Assembly: GCA_015478945.1 (NCBI GenBank)
Contig: JABUQX010113423.1
Coordinates: 1 to 12,500 of the forward strand
Length of the DNA stretch: 12,500 nucleotides
Direction of reading: 5' to 3'
Source: Trachelipus rathkii
Lineage: Eukaryota; Arthropoda; Malacostraca; Isopoda; Trachelipodidae
Part shown: one piece after another, positions 1-8,850 of the stretch
How the letters are laid out: each line of letters starts with the position of its first letter
How positions within the stretch are numbered: the first letter of the stretch is position 1
Position numbers and translations under genes: made by a program
The notes under the pieces: model-generated
Database searches by the model: none
What the model saw: only the letters and a program-made list of their open reading frames with translations
What the model was told of the DNA's origin: nothing

Positions 1-3000
1 TATTTTTAGTGATTTTTAATCATGGGAATGCCGCGAGAGAAACATCTCATTTTCTGGCACCAATCATTTGGAATTTTTTTCTGAACCATCTTAAGAATAA
101 GTGAGATACGTTCTCTAATAGAATCCGGAAGGACCAGCAGGTGTACCTCTCAGGCTTTACCTCCACCATTGTGTTGATATATAGTCATATGGCTACTCTT
201 TGTTAGAGATCAAATGACACTTCAGATCAAGTCGCCAGATTGTATGGACGCTGTATTTCCTGTATGGGGCACATAGTGGTTGCTTGGACTTACAGAGCTA
301 TTATAGCAATATATCTAGTCTATGAACAAAAGAAACAAACTATATAAATATATAAATAATAATATAATATATACACCTAACAAGCAGGATAAATATCCCA
401 TGTATTTTACATTATGTGCGGTATCTGAAATATCGAGAGTGGACTTTGCACGTTATCTCATTGAAGGCTATCACGCAAGTATGTACGTAGTGTCTCCTTA
501 TATAGAGTGATAGTTAGGAGAAGGCGGTTAAGAGTGGCTAAGAATCTTTTAGAAAACGGCGAATATGGGTGGAGGGAATGGTTATATCCACATTAAAGTC
601 AATAGTTCATAGTCAAACTTAAAAATTACTCGCTGCGCTGCCTAATTATTAAGAGAGACTGCTATTCTGCTTTTGCTCGGCTATAAAGTGATACCTGTCT
701 GGGTAAATTGATATAAAAGAATTATGTAAGTATCCAATTGATCAGATATCCTACTACTATATCTCATTTTCGCGCCTGTTTATTTCTGAGGTAATTATTA
801 TAGAATATAAGAAGTTAGGGTAGAACGTAACTGGTAGATTATAATAACCTAGTGATAATATAGACTTTAGTCTCCTATAAGATTATATCTTCTATCCACT
901 ATTATCGAGATGATACTACAGAGTTAGTATTATAATGGGGATGGCGGTATAGGCTAGCACTAGTAAATATAATACTAAATGAGGGAATACCATTCCATGA
1001 GATTCAATATTGAACTAAATATTATTCAAACTACAAAATGATTTATCCAACAGGATAATAATTTTAAACTTAAAGTATTTGGTATTCTTTGATATTAAAA
1101 TGACATTTTTCATAATGTTTGGTTATTTGCTATTGCCTTTGAGTAAAACTATATAAATACTTATAAATAAGACTTTAAAACGAATATTTGCAGGAATAAA
1201 CATTTCATCTAATAATAGTGAGATCAGAAAAGATTTTTTATTTTATACGTAGTATAAAATCATATGCCTTTAAATGCATTTACTACTTGATAGAAAGCAT
1301 TTACATTATTCTTAGTATAAAAGTAGTAGGAGAAAGTCAGTTTGTATACAGATATAAGATGGATGATTAATCAAACTTAAATGATAATCAGCACTTAAAT
1401 TAAAACTATAATTCGCAATAATGCATAATTATCCTCAGTACACAGTATATATTCATCAAACTTATTACCATAAGAAGATGATGTCTATATACCGAATTAT
1501 AAGAAATCAATTTTATATAACTTTACAGTTGATTATGAGAGCGATTAGTTTTCAGGAGTGAGATGACATAGGAGATATCTAGACTCAACATCATTTATCG
1601 ACCAGTGTAAGAAGTCACGAGAGAGAGGTAGTCGAGAGCAACTAGAACGAGTGAGCCAGAAAAAGTACATATCATTTATATATATTCAGGAATAAGATAT
1701 ATACAATCATCTATCTCAACTTTGGATTAACTTCCTGAATAATGTCATATTGATGTTACTAATATCAGGAATATTTATCAATAATACCATTGTAAATAAT
1801 TTTCTATTAAAAAGTAGAGATACTGATACGTAATTTGATTACACTCTGAAGAGTAATGTTGAGTGCTATTGAGTGAGTTAAAAATGATGTAAATTTGAAT
1901 TGAGATAATTAGACATTTAATGAGATTCTGATGAGAACAAAATATGGCTTGCTATAGATTTATTGATATTATTATTTTGAAGTATGACCTCACGTATAAA
2001 ATGAATTCCCTATGGCAGTGGACTCCAATATATTAATACGAATCATATATGATGATCAATAAGATCGGTGTTAGGAATCTCATATAATATACTAAAGGAC
2101 TTTTTTAACTTACAACAATTACGCTTTATTTAGTAACACAGGATAAGTACAGAGGGCATGTAATGTCCTAAAAAGATGGAATTTAAATTTTAGAAAAATA
2201 TGGGAAATCAATGTCCTATTAATTTGGTCTTAACAATATGCCTTAATTATAATTCTTAATGGATTCCTTACCCAAACTAGGAATATGAATAAATAATTTT
2301 TCACGTTAGTATGTATTTATTAACTCTATTAATGTTAATCTCTGTCAGAAGAAATCGGCGTTGTAAAGATCTCTCTGGAGAAAGAAATCAGGTGAGTCAC
2401 TAGCCTGAACATAACAGCTTAATTACAGGCTAATAAACTGTATTAACCACACTAACTGATCAGCGCTTATAGGAATAAATCTAATACCGTTTAAAAATGC
2501 AGCTATTAAATTTATTAATCTAGGGGGATTATAGAAAAGCTCACAGATAAAATGGAGTATATAAATATTCATATGGTACCGTATTATAGAGAAGAATGAT
2601 CTTAAACCGAAAAGTAGTTTTACATATGGTATATGATTATATTTTTCTAACAAAATGGGAGCGTCGCAGGTGTAGGTAACCATGTTGTTCATCAGGATAG
2701 GGCGGTATCTACTGTGTGAGTCTTTCTGTTGTGGGTTATTGTATTAATTTTGAATCTTAGAGTAATTGCAAAGGAGCATCCGGAAGAGACGTTTGTGGGA
2801 CGTAATAATATGAGTTCAATCATATTTGTACAGAATTACTTTATTAATTGAGAGGACTCTACTTTAGATTGTCGCAGTAGATTGATTGACTAATGTGATT
2901 ATTGTGGATTCATGAAGGTAGGGCGAAATAAGGTTATTATCGTGGGCACAGTAAGGACAGAGTTATGAGCGGTCCTCGATTTTGAGCTTGATAGTGGTGA

Positions 3001-3690
3001 GAGAAGAATATTCGAGGAGGACGTGAAACATGATTACTATACAATGTATGATTATTCTCTACCTCCAATGAATGATAGACTCTGTTAAGTGTGTGAAGAT
3101 CCGTACAAGGCATTATTTGTATACATTGGGAGTAAATAGTGAACGGAACAGACAGTTCGAATTGAGGTATTATGAAACTTAATATGGTGGGGTCAATGTA
3201 ATAAAGAGAATTTTTTGTAAGAGACGTAGAGTAGCAAAAGAGAGATTACATATGAGTAATTTGCTAAGGTAATGAAAGCAATATATATCAGCGAACGTTT
3301 ACTTATACAGTTTGATCATATAGCGTATAAGTTTGAAGAATAGGAATAACAGGAGTGATCATGAGGTTCGGATCCAGTGAGTCGGGAGATCACGGAATCC
3401 GATGTATGCATGAGTAGTTGTGGCAGATGACTGTTCAGGCAATTTTAGAGGTAGACCCGGATCGTATTGGAACATATTCCTCGTTGTACACGTTCGGATC
3501 GAGTATCAGTAGTATTGACGATATTGGACGCTCCCTGAACAATTCCTGAGTGGTGAAAGCAAGGAGAAGTCGGAGCGAATCGAGAGGTCTCGGAGGGTGA
3601 GCACAGAGAGATCCATCTTCGCCGAGGAATCGCATAGCGAGGAAGAGAAAGCACTGTGAGCACAGAAACAGATTACTGTATTATGATATT
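1..3690. other. AT-rich intergenic DNA, no gene recognised
   Basis: I read this stretch in all frames and found no protein family, RNA gene, microsatellite or transposon that I recognise. It is AT-rich but complex: it lacks the long (AT)n runs and poly-A/T stretches that dominate the rest of the window. From about 2700 to 3660 the + strand carries visibly more G than C. The longest open frames are a hydrophobic 89-codon frame on the - strand (2423-2692) and two overlapping - strand frames of 66-72 codons (3435-3663). All are of a length expected by chance in DNA this AT-rich. The stretch may be intronic, intergenic or an old decayed insertion. Confidence 0.6.
1240..1260. repeat. Short perfect palindrome, 9-bp arms
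   Basis: ATTTTATAC, a 3-nt centre GTA, then GTATAAAAT form a perfect inverted repeat. The arms are AT-rich, so it may be chance. No function is inferred. Confidence 0.4.
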
Positions 3691-4140
3691 ATTCTATATT
3701 ATTCATGTATATACATTCACCTATGAATTAATTATTCACTCTTATTATAATACATTGAGAATATTTTTGAGAAGGATTACATTAAATTACATCGATATTT
3801 AGTATAAATATCACTATTTAAACCATAATACTAATTTCAAGTATTATTATATTTATATAATAAATAATATTTAAATTTAATTAACTCCTATTATTAATTA
3901 TTATAATTATATAACTTTATAATGTTATAATTAAAAAAAAAATATTCGCTTTAAACATTGAGAGTAAAAAAAAAATATAATAAAGACGTTGATTTCTTTT
4001 TTATAATATAAATATTAATAAATATTGCTCCATTACACTAAATACGAATTACATTCTGAATTTCAAAATATACTCGTATTCTGTTTGATTACTGCATCTT
4101 TAGTTACTTTAACGGATACAATTAAATTTAATAAATTTAT
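3690..4140. other. Very AT-rich spacer
   Basis: From about 3690 the composition shifts to runs of A/T with poly-A tracts (for example near 3930-3975) and TTAATTA-like words. No reading frame, RNA or repeat unit could be defined. Confidence 0.6.
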
Positions 4141-4144
4141 ATAC

Positions 4145-4285
4145 TTAATCAAGCGGGGAGATTTGATCATCCCAAATTGCCCGGTTCCACGCTAGCGAAT
4201 TTCTTCGGACGCGCAACCGATTAATTATCGCCTCCCAAATAAAATATGGGGACAAAAAATTTGGAATCGTTCCGTCGCGATTTTT
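4145..4285 (-). other. Short open frame of unknown origin at the outer edge of a repeat arm
   Basis: Read on the - strand, 46 codons are open between a stop near 4286 and a TAA at 4145-4147. The conceptual peptide contains the segments SPYFIWEAIINRLRVRRNSL and AWNRAIWDDQISPLD, so it has a charged, tryptophan-containing, protein-like composition. The DNA here is more GC-rich than its surroundings (for example near 4170-4215). No ATG is needed for the frame to exist, and its length alone is not significant. It lies immediately outside the left copy of the inverted repeat and in the same orientation, so it may be the last coding piece of the unknown element that makes up that repeat. I do not recognise a family. 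Confidence 0.15.
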
Positions 4286-4700
4286 TTACCCTATAGACGA
4301 CCAAAATCTGGTCAGTCTTTTTTATGCCTTTATATTTGCTTGATGCGTAGATTATTGTCATCCTTCACGAATTATTATATTTTCAAAACCCATGTTTTCG
4401 ACATTTGTTGGTATCAACTTCCAGATTTTTTACCGAAATTCGACTCAACTTGAAATATGCACATAAAATGGGGTATCCTAACCCATTACATCTACATGAA
4501 GTACTTTTTCAATTTTTAGTTTCTCTCTTCTTATAACTTCTACATTCCTACTAAATTCCAATCTTTTCTTACATCTTTTAATATGAAAAATCTGCGATAT
4601 ATTTAATATTTTTTGTCCGTCGTGCGAGGAGTGGAAAAAATTTTCAGGGGCTATGTAGTCGGGGAGGAGCATCATTTTACTTAGATAAAAGTTCGCTCAG
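4260..4700 (-). repeat. Left arm of a diverged large inverted repeat (unknown element, copy 1)
   Basis: This stretch, read on the - strand, aligns imperfectly with 5045-5410 read on the + strand. The best blocks are a perfect 14-bp match (TTTTACTTAGATAA at 4675-4688 against its complement at 5064-5077) and a block at 4487-4510 matching 5213-5237 with one substitution over GAAAAAGTACTTCATG-AGATGT. Further agreement lies around CTGGAAGTTGATAC / CTGGAGTTGATAC and CCAAATTTTT towards the outer ends. The spacing of the blocks is conserved, which argues against chance. The arms have diverged considerably. The family is not recognised; this could be two copies of a repeat inserted head-to-head or one foldback element. 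Confidence 0.65.
4478..4675 (-). other. 65-codon reading frame inside the left repeat arm
   Basis: The frame runs from two adjacent ATG codons at the inner end of the arm to a TAG near 4478. The predicted peptide starts MMLLPDYIAPENFFHSSHDG, is rich in K, R and E in its second half, and ends near KVLHVDV. The corresponding + strand stretch of the right arm (from the ATG at 5081) gives a related but interrupted reading: it begins MYLVRLICPEIFIHFART, meets a stop, and after it again has NEKVLHADV. Peptide-level resemblance between the two copies is what one sees with any pair of related repeats, so it is weak evidence of coding. I do not recognise a protein family, and no intact gene is claimed. 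Confidence 0.2.
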
Positions 4701-5044
4701 GAAGCCCTTGGATTTGTGGAAGAAATTCAAACACAAAGCTAAATGGGAATAATTTCTCAAAAATTCCTTAATTGGAGATTTCTTTTACGTAATAGAAAGC
4801 CCAGACGGGAAATGAGACGAAAAGAAAATTCATCATCAATTTTTCAAAGTAAAAAACACGTTTAAAATTGAAGGTAGTATGATGAGAGTAATGCAATCAA
4901 CTTACTTTATTTTCAGGACTTGTACAGTCGGGCTAGATCACTTTTCTTACTTAGCATATGTTTTGGTATCATCTCACCAAGAACGTTTTTAAAAAAATTA
5001 ATCAAAAATTTTTTTTAAATTTGTCCCAAGAATAAATCCAAAAC

Positions 5045-5410
5045 TAATTCATAGACAAAGAAATTATCTAAGTAAAAGAAATGTATCTCGTCCGACTCAT
5101 ATGCCCTGAAATTTTCATCCACTTCGCAAGAACATAAAAAAAATTATCGCCATTTTCTTCTTTGATGAATTCATTTCGTTTGATCCTTCCAACGCTGAGC
5201 ACAAAACAAAACGAAAAAGTACTTCATGCAGATGTTAAGGTAAATGACCTATACATATTTAACGTTTGAAGTCATTTCGGTTATAAAAATTCTGGAGTTG
5301 ATACGAAAAATGTTACTGACTGATTGAAAAATTAAAACTTTCTGGTGACGGATCATAAAAATAGCCGCAAACTTGGTCAAAATTCGCTGAAAATTCTTCC
5401 AAATTTTTAA
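5045..5410 (+). repeat. Right arm of the diverged large inverted repeat (copy 2)
   Basis: This is the partner of 4260-4700 in opposite orientation. Matching blocks occur in the same order and at similar spacing: TTATCTAAGTAAAA (5064-5077), ATGCCCTGAAATTTTC against the left-arm ATAGCCCCTGAAAATTTT, GAAAAAGTACTTCATG (5213-5228), and CTGGAGTTGATAC near 5290-5303. Weaker similarity may continue to about 5515. The roughly 375 bp between the innermost perfect blocks is not obviously repeated. This copy has more small indels relative to a common frame than the left copy. Confidence 0.65.
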
Positions 5411-5589
5411 GTTCCTTTTTAAGAGTTTTCATAACTGACTCATCTTGAACGATTCATGTGTCATTTTTCTCCTTTATCGTTATAGCATTTGGAGATTAGA
5501 TTATTGAAAAAGTTTTTTATTTTTTTATTCTCAAAAGCAAGCGAAAAAATAGTGAAACAAAAAAAATGTTTACTGTAACTCTGTAAGCA

Positions 5590-5775
5590 CTAAGCTGAGT
5601 AGAGTCGAACTTTTTGAATCGACTGCTGAGTCGAAGGTCGAAATTTTTTGGTTTGAGAAGTCGGAGTGGGGTGAAAATATTTGTTTTTAAGTTGAAAATT
5701 GGGTAGGAGCTCGGAGTTGTCTAATTTGAATTTTAAGAGTCGGAGTCGAACGTATGAAATTTTAGAAATAGTCGG
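5590..5775. repeat. Degenerate GAGTCG / GTCGGA-type repeat
   Basis: The words GAGTCG, AGTCGGAGT, AGTCGAA and GGTCGAA recur here, mixed with T-rich spacers. The clearest piece is AGTCGGAGTCGAA near 5739-5752. No fixed period survives. It looks like an old minisatellite or simple repeat that has been diluted by mutation. It has no coding potential. Confidence 0.5.
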
Positions 5776-5794
5776 ACCTTACTCAAACGCTTCA

Positions 5795-5946
5795 TTATAT
5801 ATACTAATATTATATAATATATAACATATATATATATATAATATATATATTATATATAATATATAATATATTATATATAGAATATATATATACTATATAA
5901 AAATATAATATATATATTAATATATATACTATATATTTATAAATAA

Positions 5947-5985
<39 letters not shown>

Positions 5986-6007
5986 ATTATATAATATATA
6001 ATAATAT

Positions 6008-6066
<59 letters not shown>

Positions 6067-6246
6067 TATAATATATAATATAATATATAGTATATTAATA
6101 TATATATATAATATATATATATATAATATTTTAATTTATATATATATATCTATAATATATAGTATATATCTATATAATTTATATATAATATATGATTTAT
6201 TTAAATATATATATATATATATATTTATATTAATATTATATATAAT
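5795..6246. repeat. Long imperfect (AT)n tract
   Basis: About 450 bp consist almost wholly of A and T in alternating TATA blocks interrupted by AATAT and TTTATA words; only rare C or G bases break it. Such DNA can form cruciforms and is prone to length change and assembly error. It separates the GAGTCG repeat from the unassigned frame that follows. Confidence 0.95.
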
Positions 6247-6501
6247 CTCGAGACCGGTCACGAATGCGACTCAGTGGCAACCAGAGAAGAGGCGAAATAC
6301 AGAGGATCAGAAGAAACAAGAGATAGAAGAGAGGCTATCGATTTCAGCGATTTATTGAAAGATGAAAAGTCGAATCTGGGATGGTACAGGAATGAAAGAT
6401 TAAAACTAAAATATGTATTTAAGTGCTGTTTAATATACAACATTTTATTCATTCATGAGCTTCAAATTGCAAAGGAAAAAAATATTACAATTTCGGATTG
6501 A
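6244..6501 (+). other. Unassigned open reading frame, possible exon fragment
   Basis: Immediately after the AT tract the base composition becomes balanced and purine-rich for about 170 bp. One + strand frame is open from the tract to a stop at 6499-6501. Its first part is hydrophilic and charged (it contains ATREEAKYRGSEETRDRREA and FSDLLKDEKSNLGWYRNERL); the last 25 codons look like AT-rich non-coding DNA read through. The in-frame start at 6274 is GTG, so the frame has no convincing initiation codon. A second frame over the same bases also stays open for about 38 codons, so the choice of frame is uncertain. I recognise no family. It could be a decayed exon, part of a transposon, or chance. 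Confidence 0.2.
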
Positions 6502-6739
6502 AATTAAAATTTTATAAAATTAAATTTATTCTCATTTGTAATCTGGGTTGGAGGAGCAGCGAAAATTTTTGAACAACTTTCTTTTGCTATTTTGGATAAT
6601 TATAAAATACAAATATAAAATTATAAAGAAGATATTTAGGATATTTCTTTTTAAAACACTTCTTCAACCACTCGTTTTTTAAGTTCTAATTTTCCAAATT
6701 TTCTAGCATAATAAGAAAACGTAAGCATAAAATACTGCT
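6502..6739. other. AT-rich spacer, nothing recognised
   Basis: No frame, repeat unit or RNA signature is visible in this short AT-rich stretch. Confidence 0.5.
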
Positions 6740-7233
6740 GTAACCATTAGTGATGCGGGTTGTGGTCATATATCGTTGTTTAACATACCAATAGTAATAA
6801 CAGTGATTTTGTTAATGATAATATAATAATGGTAATTGATATTTTTAATATGGTGGGATTGTTAAAATAACTAATTAATATATTAGTCCAAATCTTGAAA
6901 CATACTTATAGTTTTTAAAGGGATTGTGGTGATAATATAGATCAATAATACAGTAATTACATTATGAAAATTTTTAATATAGTGAATAGTGGTAGATAAT
7001 ATTAATATGGAGAAATATTGTGTAGGCATAACAATATTAATATAAATAGTGCAGGATTAGTGGAAGTAGTAGATAATGCATAGTAATGATAGTGAAGTAT
7101 TATAATAGTAGTGAATTATATTTGTTTATATATGTGTGAGTGTGTGTATGTATCTAGGTTATATTGTATTTATGCATGTATATATGTATAAATATTATTT
7201 TTTTAAATTATATTTATTATTTATATATAAAAA
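6740..7233. repeat. Degenerate trinucleotide-like low-complexity DNA
   Basis: The + strand is dense in words such as AATAATGG, TAGTGGTAG, GTAGTAGATAAT and AATAGTAGTG, and almost free of C. This is the pattern left by a mutated (TAG/GTA/ATA) simple repeat. It runs into a short TG-rich patch near 7132-7150 (GTGTGAGTGTGTGTATG) and then AT-rich DNA up to the SINE. No gene is visible. Confidence 0.5.
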
Positions 7234-7436
7234 GCTACCCTGATAGCTCAGTGTTAAGAGCACTCGCCAACAAGCGAGGGGGCTCAGGTTTCGCAACTGG
7301 TCGGGTGGGGAGAATGTGAGCTATTTCTCTCTTGGCTTGGCTTCGTCCTGCTTCGACGTTAAAGCGTGAGTACACACCTCCTCCTTGATTAGGCTCTGCC
7401 CGTGAGTGAAAGATCATTCTCTGTTAAAAAAAAAAA
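7234..7436 (+). mobile_element. tRNA-derived SINE-like element
   Basis: The first 77 bp resemble a decayed tRNA gene. The acceptor-like GCTACCC pairs largely with GGGTGGG near 7303-7309. A perfect D stem is formed by GCTC/GAGC flanking AGTGTTAA, and an anticodon stem by CTCGC/GCGAG. The T-arm is GGTTTCGCAACTGG. The internal RNA polymerase III A box is TAGCTCAGTGTT (7244-7255) and the B box GGTTTCGCAACT (7287-7298), which has one extra T relative to GGTTCGANNCC. A non-tRNA body of about 115 bp follows (7310-7425), then a run of eleven A (7426-7436). This head-body-tail order is that of a tRNA-derived SINE mobilised by a LINE. The short anticodon loop (6 nt, containing AAC) prevents a confident source tRNA. 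Target-site duplications cannot be defined because both flanks are AT repeats. I cannot name the SINE family. Confidence 0.75.
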
Positions 7437-7585
7437 CATATATATATATATATATACTATATTTTTATAATATATACATATATACTTACTATATCTATTT
7501 TGGTGTATTTTTAGCGATATAGTATAAAATATTATATATATATATATTAATATATAATATATATAATATATGATATATATAATTA
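7437..7585. repeat. AT-rich simple repeat after the SINE tail
   Basis: Imperfect (AT)n with a few unique bases (about 7475-7530) directly follows the poly-A. Part of it may have expanded from the SINE tail. Confidence 0.8.
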
Positions 7586-7633
7586 TCTAGTAGCGACTCC
7601 CTTCACTTTAGTAACTTTTTACTACTCGTCCTC

Positions 7634-7648
7634 CTCTCTCTCTCTCTC

Positions 7649-7691
<43 letters not shown>

Positions 7692-7733
7692 TATTATTAT
7701 CATATATATAATATATAAATATAATATATATAT
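7634..7733. repeat. Compound (TC)n(TA)n microsatellite
   Basis: An almost pure TC run (7634-7651) switches directly to (AT)n, which continues with small interruptions to about 7733. Confidence 0.95.
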
Positions 7734-8253
7734 ACTCGTACATCGTATGTATTTCGACTAAATCAAAGGGAAATGGTGTTCTTCCTTACCCAACCGCCCG
7801 CCACTTGGCGAGGCTGATGACGCCTGATTAATCATTATAATATTTTAATAATATATTATAAAATAACAAAATATCCTCCATCAATTTTAAGATAAGTTTT
7901 TAGTTATTTTTTTTTATAATTTATTTGTTTTATAAATTATTTGTAATATATACGTATTAATTAGTAATGTATAGTATGCAAGATTAGAGTGTTTAAACAT
8001 ATGTCATTTATAAAAATCTTTGAACTATAAATCAGGAACATGCCCGTCCCCGCCCTCCGCTTATGGCAGTAGAGCGCCGCCATTTAATGGGGAAGAAAGA
8101 TCTATTTCATACCAGCTATATTGGCTTTATTTTTTTCGTTTATATATTCCAGATATATTTTTTTTGTCGTTTTTCTACTCCCATCCCTAATACCCCCTTC
8201 TTCTCTCCCAACTTTATGAATTTGCAAAAATAGATAGTTTCTATAATGTTATA
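7734..8253. other. Unique spacer with GC-richer patches
   Basis: Two GC-richer patches (7787-7830 and 8041-8090) sit in AT-rich DNA. The second contains GCCGCCATTTAATGG. A polypyrimidine stretch occurs near 8150-8215. No open frame of interest and no known element was recognised. Confidence 0.5.
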
Positions 8254-8304
8254 TCAGAGGCGACTCCTGAGCACGAGTAGCACGAGGGCAGGAGTCGCCT
8301 CTGA
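8254..8304. repeat. Perfect hairpin with 16-bp arms
   Basis: The left arm TCAGAGGCGACTCCTG (8254-8269) is perfectly repeated in inverse orientation as CAGGAGTCGCCTCTGA (8289-8304), with a 19-nt loop. The loop itself holds the direct repeat GCACGAG twice, two bases apart. The hairpin is GC-rich and embedded in AT-rich DNA, with a long AT tract starting right after it. There are too few flanking bases for an autonomous element. It may be a minimal foldback/MITE relic, a terminal hairpin of a larger element, or a structured RNA segment. Confidence 0.9.
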
Positions 8305-8790
8305 ATAATATATACTATAGTATATTAATATATAGTATTTATATAATATATATATAATATATATATATATAATATATAGCATTAATCTATGTATATATTA
8401 CAATATATATTACTAATATCATATTTATATATATAATATATAATATATATATTATATTATATATATATATATTATGCTATATCACTATAATATATATATT
8501 TTATATATATATATTATAGTGATATTTATATTTATTAATATATATAATATATGATATATCAATATATATATAATTATATATATATGCATAAATAAATAAA
8601 ATATAGTTTTAAAAAAATTTTATATAATAATAACTTCTAATACCTTATACCCAATACAATAATCGTGTTACATCCATATATAATATAATATAGAAATATA
8701 TCGACTATATTATTATATCTTAATATTAAATATATATTATATATCAGTATATATAGTATATATATATCATATAAAGTATTATCTATAATT
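8305..8790. repeat. Long imperfect (AT)n-rich region
   Basis: About 485 bp dominated by TATA/AATAT words, with short unique islets near 8590-8680. No gene is visible. Confidence 0.85.
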
Positions 8791-8850
8791 ACTCACATCA
8801 TCATATCATCCCCTCAGATCATAGAGCATCACAATCATCATCATCATCTA
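8791..8850. repeat. CAT/ATC trinucleotide-rich patch
   Basis: CATCATCATATCATC and later ATCATCATCATC mark a short imperfect (CAT)n repeat. Confidence 0.75.

Noticed and set aside
322..510. 62-codon + strand frame starting with ATG
   Set aside because: Short, low-complexity N/K/Y-rich start, no motif, no supporting context.
2423..2692. 89-codon hydrophobic frame on the - strand
   Set aside because: About one frame of this length is expected by chance in the six frames of such an AT-rich window. No domain or conserved motif, and hydrophobicity follows from T-rich codons.
3435..3663. Two overlapping - strand frames of 66 and 72 codons
   Set aside because: They overlap in different frames in a slightly GC-richer patch. 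Neither shows a known motif, and the fall in stop frequency with GC content explains them.
5795..6246. Replication origin or matrix attachment region suggested by the AT tract
   Set aside because: AT richness alone is not evidence, and similar tracts recur throughout the window as ordinary simple repeats.
7234..7309. Functional tRNA gene
   Set aside because: The anticodon loop is one base short, the T loop is too long, the acceptor stem is imperfect, and a SINE-like body with poly-A follows.
7235..7417. 60-codon frame on the - strand
   Set aside because: It lies wholly inside the tRNA-derived SINE and runs antisense to it.
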